The notes: a model not told the origin generated them from the letters alone. Shown: positions 32,679 to 46,334, numbered from the stretch's first letter. The stretch: DNA of 64,000 bases from Anthostomella pinea (GCA_963556695.1 CAUWAG010000010.1:2666001-2730000); one strand, 5' to 3'. Translations and numbers: made by a program.

Positions 32679-34447
32679 TCAATCCACGTATCTATCTGGC
32701 GCCCTAATTAACCGACCGCTTCTCGTCACCTGGGGCTCTGCAATAGGGGCTTCTTTACCCTCCTCAGCCTCCTTAACCTCTTCCTCCTCCTCATCCTTAT
32801 CTTTAACAACCTCTGGCTCTGCTTCTGACTCTGAAGACTCTATAACCACGGCCCTTAACGGGTCACCCCCCCTGGGCCAATATCTCGGTCATATTCATGA
32901 ACTTCCAGTTCGGATTTGGGACCTTCTTCCTCTTCTTGGGCCGTAGCCGCTCTAGTTCAGCCTCCAGGGCCTTGATCTTATGATCTTTTAGGGCCAGCTC
33001 CGTCTCCTGGTTCTCGAAGGCGTGAGAGATCTTCCTGAATTTCAGCCGAGTGGCTGGGGAGCGGTTCTTTACGAAATCTATGATCTGTCGGCTTGTGGTA
33101 GGGGTCCGCTGGTCTTCTGGCTCCGAGTCTTCAACTTCCTCTGGCTCTGGGGTCTTTCTTTTATCCTCCTGGATTTCCAGGTGTTTCAAACACTTCCTGC
33201 GGCTAACTGGGTAGCACCCCGTCACTCGGAAGCCCGAGAGGATATTCGGCTTAGAAAAAGTCTTGTCCCTAGCCTGAAAATAACAGCGGATGAAGTTGAT
33301 CTCATCCACGGGCGAGGCATCTATGAGAGAATTCAACTGCGAAAGAAATCTCTGGTAGTAGGCTTTGAGCGCGTTATATGGTCCGTTATCTAGTAGTTGC
33401 ATGCCGTGGCTGGTATGGGCTGGGAAAAAACAAAGCAAGATGTTGGTAAAATAACACCGCAACATGAACTCGTCCTGTTAGTTATACAGTTAATTAACTG
33501 ATTAAACAACCCCTGAAAAATAAATAACGTACGGAAGTATGGCTACCATGGCCATCTAGTATCAAAAGGATCGGCTCTGCCTGGTCTTCCTCTCGTACAG
33601 CATCCACCTGGGGTAGGAAAACGTGGTCTAACCATAGGCACGCAATCTCGTTACTGGTCCAGCCGTTATCTGACGTTATGTAGTACCAACCCGCGATTTT
33701 GCAGAATTCTTTGATGAACCATTGGGCCTGGAGATCTTTTCCTTTAAAAATTATGCTTGGTTTGAGAACTTTTCCCGTGGCTGAGATGGCTTCGATAAAG
33801 GAGGTCCAGCCACGCCCCTAGGGACTCTTTAGGAAGGCTTTCGTAGTCTCAGAACTTCCTAAGACTAGGGAATCGATGCCTATAGGGGTTAGCTAATTAA
33901 CTGACAGGATAGGGGTGAATAGGGGGTTAAAAGACTAATCAAAACCCGACATGATGCCGCCCTTATCGACATTATACGTATTTTCTGGCTTCACCCATTG
34001 ATAATCCCCCAATATGTCAAAGAACCAGTTGACAGACTTAGGGGTGAACCCCTTAAACCGAGCGGATTCCATCCGTTTACCGATTTTAGTCTGGATGATA
34101 GGGTTACGGCGTTTATAGCCCTCCATATAATTCGGGCCCAGTGATGCGAAATCCCCCCCCTTTTTCAGCAGTTGTACAATAATCTCCCGCACGGCTGTGT
34201 AAGAAGGGGCAAGCCCTAGGGACTCCTGGCGCAATATCCATTGAGCCACCTTACTCTCTTGTTGAGGGGAGAGTCTCTGCTTGCTAACCTGGGCCTCGGC
34301 TCGGGTGACTCTGCCGTTGATACGTGCTGACAGCGTTTGCTTAGGGATGCCGTGTTTTTGGGCGGCTTTTCTCACAGACATGCCGTTATCTGTCACATCT
34401 AGCCAGGCATCCGCCACATTATCTTCAGTGTACGTGGGCGGAGGCAT
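32679..34447 (-). pseudogene. Pogo/Fot1-type transposase, disabled
   Basis: Pieces in order on the minus strand: a helix-turn-helix N-terminus from MPPPTYTEDNVADAWLDVTD with KAAQKHGIPKQTLSARING; a CENP-B-like second DNA-binding region; NVDKGGIMSG, where the first catalytic Asp is kept but the usual following Glu is Lys; IDSLVLGSSETTKAF; WTSFIEAISATGKVLKPSII; LLILDGHGSHTS with the second Asp; HTSHGMQLLDNGPYNALKAY with the third; then a coiled-coil and acidic C-terminus ending TRSGRLIRAPDRYVD. Two introns are likely: one with weak donor GTTTTG near 33947, and one from about 33544 to 33474 with donor GTACGT and acceptor ACTAACAG. Damage: an in-frame TAG at 33818-33820 and a one-base frameshift in a G7 run near 32871. 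Binding and catalytic residues otherwise look well kept, so inactivation seems recent. Confidence 0.8.
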
Positions 34448-34661
34448 CGTGGCTGGCTTCACAATGCTGTGGTGGCATAAGGGTCAGGGACTCAGAGAGA
34501 GAATTCTACAGCAAATTTGCATTTAGGGGCGGGGCACGGAGGCTCCTAATCACCGATGCCGATGGCTGAAACTTCACTAATCTATATCCGGCTAAACACC
34601 AAGAAAAGGGCTATCTAACCATCTAAAGAGCGTATAGATAGCCTCAAAGGGGGCTGTAATC

Positions 34662-34750
34662 CGTGTAAGTGAGGTAGGGGACTTTTGGTGGTGGTTGTGG
34701 GGTTTGGCTGTCCCGGTGGGGGGTGTGTCCCGTTAGGGGGTGGGGGATGG
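34662..34750 (-). repeat. right terminal inverted repeat of the Pogo-like element
   Basis: 89 bp, the inverted partner of 32526-32615, followed at once by the TA duplication at 34751-34752. Confidence 0.88.
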
Positions 34751-34886
34751 TACAGGCCCATGCCATGGGCGGCTATCAAAAGCGAATAACGTGTAGTCAA
34801 TACCATGACTAACCACGAAACAAACATCCTACACACAGCAGTATCTTATCTTCACGACCGTTGCTCCTGCTCCAGCCCCTGATACT

Positions 34887-34922
34887 GGAAGTGGAAGTGG
34901 AAGTGGAAGTGGAAGTGGAAGT
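34887..34922. repeat. microsatellite (GGAAGT)6
   Basis: Six perfect hexamer copies. Confidence 0.95.
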
Positions 34923-37142
34923 CGGTAGCCTGGCTTGGCCCGGTTGCCGTCTGTCGAGCGGTGGCGGAGATAGTAACCCGACTTGGTGTCTTTGCCCCGA
35001 GAATGATCGCCGGCCGTCCATTCGGACGCATTCCATAAAGGGGAGCCAATCGAGGGGAAAAGGCGAATCTCAGGTGGTACCGTACTCCTATCCACCTCAG
35101 TAGTACTGAGGTGGAGAGGCTTGGGGGCCATTTCCTGTGCGATATCGAGCAGGGAAGCATCCAAGCGGCGGCGGCCGGGGGCTTCTGGCCAGGTCGATAC
35201 GAGGATATCCCGTATCATCTCCACCTGGGGGTTTTGCGGGTTCTTTGGTCCAGACAGGCCTGCGTAGATCAGGGCAAGGCAAGGCGTGGATGTATGTATG
35301 TAGAAGAGAACGATTTCCCTCTGGTGATACCAAACGAAGGGTGGAGGACTGAGAGGTAGTGATGGTGGAGCAGTGCCTCGATTCCTACCTACCCTCCTTT
35401 TCGAGATCGATCTGTCATTACTCTAGTACGAGGGCAAAGTCCTACGCATGTAGCCCCTATGTAATCTACGATGGAGACATCGACATGATAATGTTCGAAA
35501 CGAGACGAGTGTGGCTGCTACTACGTCCGCGCCGACACGGAAGTTTCGCCCACTTGGGTATTAACTCAAGTTATCGGGGAGTAGAAAGGGGCTGTGCAAG
35601 ATGGCATCTATCACTTGTTGTGGATGAGTGGGAGTATGGCATTGACAATTACCGTTGCCGACCCTTCCATTTCCTTAAGGAGTAGTGTGTGCAGTTGCTG
35701 CGGGTTGACCCTGGTCTCAGGTGAACGACTGAAGATTCCATTCCCACCCAAGACAATGCCGTCTCCTGCGTCCTGCGTATGGAGCAAAGGTCATTCCATG
35801 CCACCACCCACTTGACTGGTTGGCTGGGGGGTTGGGGAGTGAGTGGTCGAAGAAGCTGCTTCTACTTCCATGGTGTGTTTCCATGATTTCCGTGGCCTGT
35901 CAATGTGAGTGACAGACGACCTGCCATGCAACCTCTTCCCGTACCTGCACTACCATGCATACATATCCACCAGTATCGTTCTGCTTGTGACGCTGTCACA
36001 AGCATACATACCCTGAAGCCACTACTGCTGCTGCTGCCCCCCATGATCCATCCTCGAGCTTCGAATGACCCCCATGCGTTTCCCCCCGCGTTGTCACCCA
36101 CCACCACCACCACCTAAAGCTCCCACCCTGGCACCCTCACCATCACGGAGTGTTGCAGACAAGGGCACGGACATGCAGGTGGGCAAGGGTATATAGTCTC
36201 ACGGCGGTGCAGCTGCAGCCGAAGAGGGGCGCCGCCTCGAGCACTACCCAATCGGCAGCCATGGTGCGACTGGAAACCGCCGAAGCGGCCATGGCCGGCC
36301 GTTGCGGGTGCTTTCTGGTGAGCTTCCTTGGCTACTTGCCTTGCCTTGCCTTACCTTACCGTGTCTTTCCTGCTGGGCGGTACAACGGCGCAGAGTCGTA
36401 TCTAGGGAGGAGCCATCAGAAGCAGAGATATGTCGAAGCATATGCACGGAAGACTGGCATTACCTGCGCGGTGGATACGGTACTGCAGTTCGGTAGATTC
36501 TTCTTTGCATATCCAATTCCCTTCTGCGTCCCTTTATTCCTTCCTCGCATGTATCATGCAGGCAGCTCGCACGTCGAAGCTGGCTCAACAGAAGCAGTAG
36601 ACAAACAGCCGATCCCGAGGGCTGTGAGCTGTCCGCGCTGGTTGGCTGGGTGGTGCAGGCATACAAATGGACGCTGGAGTCGCAGATCATGTCGAGCTGC
36701 GCTAATGGCGCGTGCAGTTACGTGTCTGACATCGAAGTAGGACTCTGAGGATGATGCGGACGTCGATGGAAAGTGAAGAGGACGAGGAACATGTCACGAT
36801 AGGGGGTGTATTTCCCTTCGGTTAACCGTGTAATGGCCGATGCATGGGTTGGCGTTGGTATTGTAAGTCACATGCTTGTGTGCTTTGGCAGTAGCATCGT
36901 TGACGGCGGTTCGTGATATAGTATGCACCACGTCTTCACCCACTCTCTTCAGCGATCGACAGATACCCAGCTGGGCTAGGGCTTCCCCTTCAGCTTACAG
37001 ACCTTCTTACGGTCTCCGTTTCTGTCTATCATATCCTACCGTAATAACAAACCCCCGGACGACGATGCTCGCTCGCTGGCGGCGATTTCGGATTGCAAGA
37101 GTCTCAGTCCAGGCCTGCCTCATCCTCCTCTCCACCTTTTCC

Positions 37143-37169
37143 TTCTTCTTCTTCTTCTTCTTCTTCTTC
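37143..37169. repeat. microsatellite (TTC)9
   Basis: Nine perfect TTC triplets in a pyrimidine-rich context. Confidence 0.9.
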
Positions 37170-39419
37170 CCATCCTGCTCGTCCTCCAATGACTTGGACC
37201 GATTTAATTCCATTTGATTGTGCACTGATTCGCCTGAGCCGTGGCGAGCAGTCCAATGGGAATGCTCGTCTGGTCAGATTTATATTTGACATATTATGGC
37301 CTGATCCACTCCCCAGCTGGATCTTATCTATTGATCTCCTTGCTGCCTGCGATCCTGCGGGTATCGCCGATTCGCCTGATCTCATAGGCTGAGCAGACAC
37401 GGCCGTTGAATCCCGCCCGCCTTGTTTCCTCCCTCCCACTCACGCCTCTCGTCAGCTCCTCCTCGTCCTTATCCTGCAGTCAGACATCTCGTCACTCACG
37501 GCTCGAGATCTGAAGGATCCGATGATCCGAGCTCCCCCTGCCGCCGCCCACGTCAGACGCACCACTCACTGTTGCCTCGTCTGACTGAGGTTGGTTGGAT
37601 GATTGGTCTGGCTGAGAGCGGGCCTCCGGGAGGATAGGGAGTTTGCGAGCTTCAAGTCCTGCCTGTTCGTGGCCCCTGTGCCTGACGGCTTAGAAGCAAC
37701 TTGCTTCCGGTTCGTCGGCGATGATGATGGTGATGATGTTGTTGGTAAGGCCCAGGCAGCTGTAAAGGGGGGTAAGCTGAGGATGGGGCTGGGGCTAGGA
37801 AACCCGGATCTGTCTCTACAGGCTCCGTATCATAGCTGAGGTCGGAAGTCTGTAGCTTACCTACAGTAACCTTGGTAGGCTAGGTGTGTGACTGTGCAAC
37901 CGCGCGTGAGCTCAGCTGGCCGTGCTGACGGCAACGCGGCCATTCACGTACAAGACAGTGTAAGTTGATGACAAGTCCCAAGAAGGCAGCCATGCGGCCA
38001 GTTCGCTGGCATGTGATCCACAGACCGGTTGCGTTACCGTGACGACGAGCAGTTGTGCGGCGGCGATCATCTGTATCAAAAAGTCCGTATGCATGTCGTA
38101 CGCCCACACGTACACGTATATGGGCCCAGCAAGCAGCCAACAGCAGCAGTCAGTAGCATGTAGACAAACCCAGTCCTATCTCTCTACCTAACCACACTCC
38201 CCGTCGCGGCAGCCCCTAGCTTATCTCAACATCGTGACGAGATGGAGCCATCAAGCCTTGGTTGACGGCGGTGGGTGGGCCCCGAATCAGCATCCATTGT
38301 TGAGCGGCACCATAGTCCACTGATTATTGCGTACCTAGTCTACGTATCACTCCTGAGCCGGGCTTCCCAGGTTCCATCGTCGACGGGGCTCTTCAGCCTC
38401 TAGTGCGGGTGCGAGCCAGAGTTGGGCTGAGATTGCTGACTGACTGAAGCTGACGTCTGTTCGCGTTGACGGCAGGACTGGGTTGGTACGTGGGCAGAGT
38501 TATGTGCGTTATGAACATGCTGGCCCTTATTATGGTCTACCCGTCTGCTTTGCGTCTATTCTGGCATCTACTATCTATCTACTGTCCAAGACGGGACAGC
38601 TCCTCGCCTGCCAGCGCTGGCAAAACACTCGCTTGAGCTGCAGTGTGGGTGGGGGGGGGAGGATCATCGACAAGCCTCCAAGCTTCGAGAAGGTAGTAGC
38701 CGCGCCAAGGTAGTAGTATAGGGTTTGCGGTTATCTGGCATCAAACTGCTGTCAAGGCATGATGTAAGGAGGTCAGTGAGGCCATTCAGACAAGAGCCAA
38801 GACTACGCTCGTCATCTCTCGATCAGCTGTCTGTCCGTGGTTGCTGAGGTAGACACGAGGTAGATAATAGCTTATCCTTGACGGATTGACAAGCTACCCT
38901 TCGACCCATTGGTGTGGTGGGTGTCATGTAGGCAAGGCAGAGGGAGCGTGACGTCTTACTCATTGATTGGAGATGTCAGATCTGCTCATCTGACATCGAG
39001 GCAGAACGCGGAGTCGGGATCACGGGAGCTTTTTCAGTGACAAACGTATGGCTCGGTTGATACCTTCATTGACAGTTCTTGGGCTCATTGTTCCCAATAC
39101 TGACATGCCTACCTATCTACACCCACCCGCCTGCTTCCCTCAATTTTAGGTACATTTCGAAAGGTGGAATCCAAGCGTCAAGTCCATATCCATCCAGGTC
39201 GTAACACCGTAAAAGCCATAACCCATGTGATCCCAATGCGCGCGCTTCTATAGTTACATTCGTGACAGGAGGTATTAAGAAAAACATGACAAGACAAGAC
39301 AAAGGAAAACAAAACAGGCGATAAAAATGGGGAATAAATCAACCAAGACCCGAATGACTCCGATCCCATGACACTCTCAAGACATCCCCGTTTTGGGTGT
39401 GGTCACGTCGCCTTCGATT

Positions 39420-42031
39420 CTAGAACATGATCCATTCGACGTTGACATTGGGCCCCCCAATGCACTTCGTCCAGTTGAACGGACCTCTCCTCATGCCAAG
39501 CTTGCTGCCGCGGGTCGCCGGTGCGTGCTGGTAATCGCTGGCCCAGAGGCGCTCCAGCACGTCGATCGCCGCCAGGTTGTTCATGTAGCCACTGCGTCCC
39601 ATGATGTCGCGGCATTTGTTGCGCACGATGTTCTGCTGCAGCTCGTTGACGCACTCGCTCCCGGCCACGAAGAGGGGCCACAGCAGGAACTTCTCGGCGC
39701 TGCTGCCGGACTCCAGCGACGTCGCGTAGTAGACCACCTGGCTGACGAGGTTGCGGAAGGTGTTGTGGTTCGAGGGCACGTTGGGGGACGCCAGACGCTC
39801 GATGTAGAGGAGAGCGGCGTAGCGGAAAGCCTCCGACAGGGAGTTGAGGTCCCGGATCTGGCTCTGCGTGGGCGAGTTGGGGAGCGAGGCTAGAACCCGT
39901 TGCGCATCGAACTCCCAGTTCTGTAGAGCCATGCGTGCATCTTTCCACTCGCGCCAGAAGCTCGAGCGATGGTCGTCGTAGTTGGGTGACGAGCACATGC
40001 CAGAGGACAGCATTTCTTCGTCGTCAAGTTGCGACGAGAAGCCATTGCCGTCGAACCGATGTGGGCCCACGCTGAAGAAATCCGGCGTTGAGGTATCTTG
40101 CTTCAATACGCGCCCCGGTGAAGAGCTCAAAGGAGAAGTGATATGTGGAATCCCAACACGGCCCGTAGGCGTCGTCATAACGCTCTGGACCGGGCGGTGC
40201 TGAGATAAGAGGTTCAGACGTCCAAGTTTGTTGATAGTCTTAAAAAGCTCCCTGTCGCAGCCGACCCAGTTTTCGGCGCCCGGGGGTAGCAGATTCGCCT
40301 CCGCGGGAAGGCCGTAGAAAGAGTGGGTGAGCTGGGCCTCTCGGTCGTTGATACTGGCCGATATCGAGTCGAAGTAGGTAAAAATAGCCTCCATCCACGC
40401 AGAGTCGCTCGAGGCCTGATAGGGGGCTGAGCTTCGCATATCCAGTATTTTCTTGACACCTGCGAATTGCGTGGCAAACTTGGCCACCCCAGACTCAACC
40501 ATTCGGTAATGACACAGGAGAAGGATGGTGGCCAGGACGGAGTCGTGGCACGATTTCGTGGGGTCGTTTAGTTGCTGGTTCAGGAGGTGAACCGCCAAGT
40601 TGCGGTGCTGGTGCTCTTCCGACAAGGGATGCTGATCCGACTGCGCATCCGAGACATGATCAGAGCCACCACTTTCTGCCATCGGAGAGTTCCTGGTGTG
40701 TTGACCACGGCTTAGCCTTCTCTTCATCCTCAGATTGCAGGCGGACAGGGCACATATGGCATGTTGGAGGCTTCGGCTGTTCGATGCCAGCTGCAGGACG
40801 TGGTCTCGAAAGGGATTGTTCGGCCCGTCAATGAGGACCATGGACGGGCACATGATGTTCTCGTAATAGTCCATGAAGAACGGCATCTTAGCAATGAGAT
40901 CAGGGCTAACCTGTATCGAGTGACTCTCGTACGAGACAGCCGGAGGAGCCGAGGTGGGTTCCATGACATGAGGTGTCATGTCGTCGTCCCTCGAAAGAGA
41001 TGGAGTCCAGAAATGGCCGCCCGTCGAGTGCGGGCTGGTGCTGTAACCATCCAGGTCTGAAACACCTGAGAAATCATCAGTGACCCGGGCTCGACTTAGT
41101 ACGAATAGTGGTAGTCCTTACTCAGCGTATCGCTATCTGCGAGCAGCCTGTGGCCCATCTGCGGTTCGAAAGAGTCATGGTGCGAGCTCAGGCTTGAGCT
41201 GTGCTCCGAAGGCGCGTAGACCAGGCTTGGGCAGGATGTTGGTGCCCGTTGGTCGATCATGATGGCAGAAACTGGGCTCTGTGGAACAGGGGAGCTCTGG
41301 CCGGTATAGCTCTCATACATGAGCGTGGGGCTGTTCATGAAAGGCAATTCCTCCCTTTGGAACGAATGCGCCATGGGCGATAGAGTATATTCGACATCGC
41401 TCAGTGAGTCGACGGAGCCTGATAACGGTTCGTTCAGGATGGGGTAGTGGCCCAACGAGGTGTTGAGCTTGTGGAATTTCGGCTGTTCGTGGTGGTTCAT
41501 GTTTCCGGCGTACGTTGGGAGGCTGCCCCATGCGGTATGTGCCGCCGACGGTATGGTCTCGCCCTGGGAGAATCTTGGGTATTCCGGATACGTTCCATAG
41601 GAAGTCGTTGGGACGGAGCCAGCTTGTCCAGCGCTGATATCGACATCACTACGCCGACTCTTGTGAGACCCCTCTTCCGTGTCACTCCACTGGTTCGAAT
41701 TCGTCGAGGAGCTTGCCCGGTGCCGCGTCGCAGCCTTCTTGCCCACAGGCGCAACAGGAGGCGATTTTGCAATAGGTAACGAGAGACCACGAAGCTTGCC
41801 CCGACTCGCCACGCCAACGCCCCAGGTCAGTTGGGTCTTGTATCCGGAGCACTCGTTTCCTATCTCGAGACACTGGGAGCAGTACGGCCGCCGTCGATCG
41901 CATTTCGTGCTCCTCTTGACGCAGGTAAAGCAGTCGTCGGCAGCCCCTCCGGCCGGTGCCCGTCTCCGACGCTTGCGGGCCGCCTGTGCGTCCTTGGACG
42001 GATTCGGCTGTGGAGGACCGGAGACCGTCAT
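39420..42031 (-). CDS. Zn(II)2Cys6 transcription factor with fungal-specific regulatory domain
   Basis: Model complement(join(39420..41056,41122..42031)), 848 residues; one 65 bp intron (donor GTAAGG, acceptor TTTCAG) joins SDTL to LDGYSTSPHSTGG in phase. The binuclear zinc cluster is perfect: Cys34, 37, 44, 51, 54, 61 with spacing 2-6-6-2-6, preceded by the basic RKRRRR (19-25), a nuclear signal and DNA contact. Just after it, TWGVGVASRGKLRGLSLPI is a distinctive block. A long Ser/Pro-rich middle follows, then the all-helical regulatory domain (IMCPSMVLIDGPNNPFRDHV; LLLCHYRMVESGVAKFATQF; EKFLLWPLFVAGSECVN), ending NVNVEWIMF. The targets are unknown. The large gene-free flanks on both sides are like those of developmental regulators, which is inference. 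No break is seen. Confidence 0.88.
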
Positions 42032-45000
42032 GTCAACGTATGTACTATAGCTGAGGAGTAATGCAGGTGCGGCTTCAAGCAGATACGCATATGGGTATTT
42101 CGGAGGCGGGATGGTGTCTCTGGACTCGAAGTAGCTTGAGATGTCTTGTCCCTCAGCTCAGAGGAAGTTGACTGGTGTGGGTAAATGGCATTAATATGGA
42201 AAAGTTGGTCGTCAAAGCAAGAGGTCATTGGCATTGCTTGGGGGGGTAGTGGACGAAGGCGAATGGGAAGACCAGATATAGGTTGAGATGTGCTCGATGT
42301 TATGAGGCAGCACCTCTGCTGCCCACGGAATGGCATCTTGATCGAGAACTCCATGTCCAGGCCCCACCGTGTCCAGCGCGGCACGGTACGGGAAAGGTAC
42401 ATGCAGGAGAACCCTCGTCCACCCTTGACGGGTCTGCCGTCCAAGGGGGCGATAGCGTGCATGTCGTAGAGCCACCATGCCCATCTACCCATGGAGGATG
42501 GGAAGGGGGGGTCGGCCCTGTGTCCTTTGGGGGGCAACGCGCGCGCTGGCAGAGAGTCGAGAGGCAGAGAGGCGATGGGAGATCAAGATGGGGGATCATG
42601 AAGGGAGGGGAGCGAATGGCGTGGCCGCAAAGCAGTGGGCCACCCAGAATTCACATCAGCGGGATATACTAGTACTGTATCCTCACTCGACGGCGACAGG
42701 AGCAAGTTGAAGCAGCAGAACGGCGGCCGGGGATGGCCCTGCAGGACTACTGCGATGCAAAGACCGGGGTGCAAGGGAACGCCATCTCAACTTGTACTTT
42801 CGTACCTACATGGCAGCATGGCGACCGCGAAGGCGATTCCTTCATCAGGCTGCAGGTTCGGGCAGGGGACCAGGGGACCAGAGGACCAGGGTGGGACAGC
42901 CGATGAGCGCGTCCAACAAAGCAAGGCCTGAGACACGACTCTGGGAACATTGATGCAATGGCACTCCGCTGGCGACTTGGCCGTTGGAGGTTGCCGACGC
43001 CGTTCGCGAGGTGGTTCTGGTTGTGGCGCTCGCCGGCGGGTACGGGCAACGACGATGGTGATATTGCTGCTGCTCTTGTTGTTGAGAGAAGCTCACAAGC
43101 TTGCCTCATATCATGCGTAAGGGGGCTTGCCAGTGAAGATGGAGTGCAGGATGGTGCAGGACACAGGACACATGCTACATGTTACAGGACACCTGCCTCG
43201 GCTGCAGCCTACATGACCCTCGCCCGCCGCTCGGTTACCAGATGAGCTCGCTCATTACTGTAGGAGGTGCATAAGGAGGGGGGGAGGCAAAGAAAAGGAT
43301 GACGATGGGGACGGACTGGATGAAGCTACTCCATGGCTTGCCATACGACTCCCGTAGGCACGTCTATGACATAGAGGTCGAATTGCAAGTACTGAAGGTA
43401 TCTGGTATTAGTCTGTGGTGTCAGGAGTAGCCGACGAAAGAGAAACGCGAATTGAAGCGTAGGACGTGATGCCAACATGTGTATGTAGCTCAAATCAAAC
43501 AGCGGGAGGTGTCTGATTTGGAATAGCACCTGTCTGCCTCCTTATTTCCTCATCTTCAGTGCTGTGTGTGTGTGAGAGAGCTCCCTGCCTCTCTCTCTGC
43601 TGTGCTGTGCCTGTTGTCCCCTACAAGCTACAAGCTACGAGCCACCCTGGCTGGGACAGGATAAACGGCATCGGGATAATAATGAAGAGTGCTTGGCATG
43701 GGCAACTGCAAGGGCTCGTCGGTGGTTGAGAGGGTTGTCTGTTTTGTCATGATCCAGTTGTTCGTGCAATAATAGCCTTCCACAAATCACTGCCTCGGTC
43801 CGATCTTTCTTTTAGTGTGTGCCCAGTCCACTTGCGAGACCGACCCTCTGTCTTTGAATAGCATGGCCCATCCGCCACGCTCTCCTAGTGGGTACTACTC
43901 TCCTAGTACATCCAGGCTGTAGCGGGGTTGAAGATGTGGGTGTTACAGGGAGGTAGGGTCCGCAGTGTAACTTGAAAGCTTATGTCGGCGGCGGCGCGGG
44001 CGGCGGCGACGGTGACGGTGACGGGGACGGTGATGGCGATCCCCGTGGTCCCGCTGGATACCCAGTGCTAGCATTAGAAGCGGTCGTGCGCGATAGGATT
44101 CGAGCTTATCCGCCGGTGGAGATTTGGGGCTTCTCATGTGCCAGAAGCCGAAGTGGGATCACGAACAAAGATCCCTCCATCCTTGACAGCAAATCCGCAA
44201 ATCGTTACCAGGGTCTGGGGGGGCCGCGGCGCCTTGCGGTGGTGGGACAGCGGGGAAGATGGGAAATCTAGGGAAGAAGACGGAGAAGACACCGCTCGAG
44301 TTTAGGGCCCATGGGCCTTGGCTAGGTACATGTAACCACGATCCACCACCGTGCCTTATGTCAGGGGCGCTGTTCTGCAGGCCGTTGTGAATAGGTACGC
44401 AGTAGTATACCCACTACCCACGTATATGCTGTAGCTTCGTATCGACCGGATGGCATAACGTGTTCTGTACCGCAGATTGAGTTGAGTTAAGGTGTCGGCA
44501 ACATCTTCTTCCCGGACGATCATCCTATGTCGGCTAGAGCTAAGATAGCGGCATGCTTACCCGCCTACCTATGGGAGATCTTGGTCACACACTCGACACT
44601 CACTCCCTCTCTGGCTGGAATCCTGGTCCCTGGAGGTTGCTTCCTGTTACTGAGCCTGGAGTAATAATAAAGACCCTCATCCTATAATAGGTCAGTCCGT
44701 TCAACGACGGCGCTGTATAGCCGTGATAGAGAGTCTTGGCTGAACGAAACCCAAAGGCCGCCTATGAAGGCGTGCTTACTGTTTCTGTGACTTGTAGAAA
44801 TGTGAGGAACCGACCAACGTTCCGTCATCATGAGGAAACCCAGACACACCCTTCGCCAGGTCTCATGAGACTGACCAATTGTATTGAAGAAAAACCGTCA
44901 GAGCGCCCTTCGTTGTAGGCTGAGGCGTTACATGTGGTAGTAGTCTGTTACCCAGCCACCCACTGACATACCTAGTAACGGCTAGCTGCTCCATGAGTGA

Positions 45001-46334
45001 CATTTGCCCAGGATGACGACTTTCATATACGGCGGCGACTATAACCTCTTCTGCCCAAGGTCGCCAGTACTGTAGACCCGGCAGAAATATGGAAGGGGTA
45101 ACAGCGAACAATCTGTGCGAAGCGCATGTACAGTAATGATGATGATAATAATAAAAAGAAGAGAAGTGGCTTGTATGGGCGCGAGCCAGGAAACGCTACC
45201 GTATCCGTCGCGCGGTAATGCTCTGCAGTACCTATCTATGTGACCCACCCCTCGCCGCATCATCATCCAATTTGAAGACGATATCCAGATTGATGAAAGC
45301 GACAATGGATCGTGTCTGGGCTTCAGGGTCCCCGAGGAATGGCTGAGGGTCCATCAGATATGGATGTGTGCCATCCCCGTATAGACACACTCTGGGACAA
45401 GATGACGAGAGACGAAGCACGCACTTTGGAACGCTAGAGATGTGACCCATCGTACGACACGACATCCATCACGAAATATCTCGCAACAGCCGTCATCCCT
45501 GATTCCGGAAACTCGTGATAGCCTACCGCAAACTGACATGCTCCATGTTGGATATGAAGGCCAACCTGATGTCGTCACGCATAGAGAAGGTGAAGCCAAG
45601 AAGCGATACCTGCAAGCACGCATTCCTCCTGCGTCAGTGCGTCTTCTGTACGAAGGGATGGAGGAAGTCCCTGGATCGCCTTGAAGCTTCATGGGGTCTG
45701 CAGGTGTCGAAGTCGTGGCTGGGTATATGAGGCTAGCATGTGGGTTACCCACAGGCACACAAGTCACATCGGATATGTAGGTGAAGTAGTGTCACAGTAT
45801 TATCTACAGACTACCTTATAGCAAGTTCCACCTTTGATGCCCGGTGGATCATGTAACATCAGTTATAGGTAGGGTTATGTAGCGCGAATGGACCATCACC
45901 AAGAACGCCGAGACTAGACGAGCATGGGCTCCCCCAGTTCCTCTAGTCCTCCAGCTTCCATGGAGCTTCCATCGTTATCTTGACCTCCGCCACATCGTGT
46001 TCTTTGCAGCTCCCCCTTTCGGACCACACCGATGCGGTTGAGGCCTTCACGAGGACTTCTCTTGTCTCAGTAACTGGTCTGGTCTACGCACAGACGTCAT
46101 TGGCGTCACCGGTTTGATGTTGAGGTATGGCTGCGGTTCTGCTTGACGACGAGCTATGTGACACGATCTGCGCGAGGGTAACGCCTGCGCCTCGAGCCGT
46201 TCGGAGATTTGAGGGGCATCGGACGCAAGGCCGTTGGCCGGGGTCCAAATATTGAAATTGAACCCCGAGGCAATCCACCATGACAAGACTAAGTTCTGCC
46301 AAATGAGGAATAGTAAAGGGAATATTGTCAGATA
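42032..46334. other. gene-free region upstream of the Zn2Cys6 regulator, proximal part
   Basis: No supportable coding gene. The first kilobase is probably promoter and 5' leader of the regulator. A GGCGGC/GACGGT-type simple repeat lies at 43988-44040 and a GT run near 43565-43575. Open frames are short, overlap on both strands and show no motif. Confidence 0.4.

Larger units (their letters stand above)
32526..34750 (-). mobile_element. complete Pogo/Fot1-type (Tc1/mariner superfamily) DNA transposon, 2225 bp
   Basis: The ends are inverted: left CCATGCCCCACCCCCTAGCG, and right, reverse-complemented, CCATCCCCCACCCCCTAACG, with two mismatches in the first 54 bases and similarity for about 90. 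TA flanks both sides (32524-32525 and 34751-34752), the target duplication expected for this superfamily. The single gene inside is transcribed on the minus strand and encodes a CENP-B/pogo-type transposase that is now broken. The structure is full-length, so it could still be moved in trans if a related active transposase exists. Confidence 0.9.
34753..39419. other. 4.7 kb gene-free region downstream of the Zn2Cys6 regulator
   Basis: No gene is supported. Simple repeats occur: (GGAAGT)6 at 34887-34922, a CCACCACCA run near 36100, and (TTC)9 at 37143-37169. Open frames, the longest at 36150-36740, have irregular composition and no motif. The stretch could hold the regulator's 3' UTR or non-coding RNA, which sequence alone cannot show. 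Confidence 0.4.

Noticed and set aside
36150..36740. 196-residue plus-strand open frame
   Set aside because: Irregular composition, no motif, overlapping minus-strand frames and no splice partner; likely chance in GC-rich DNA.
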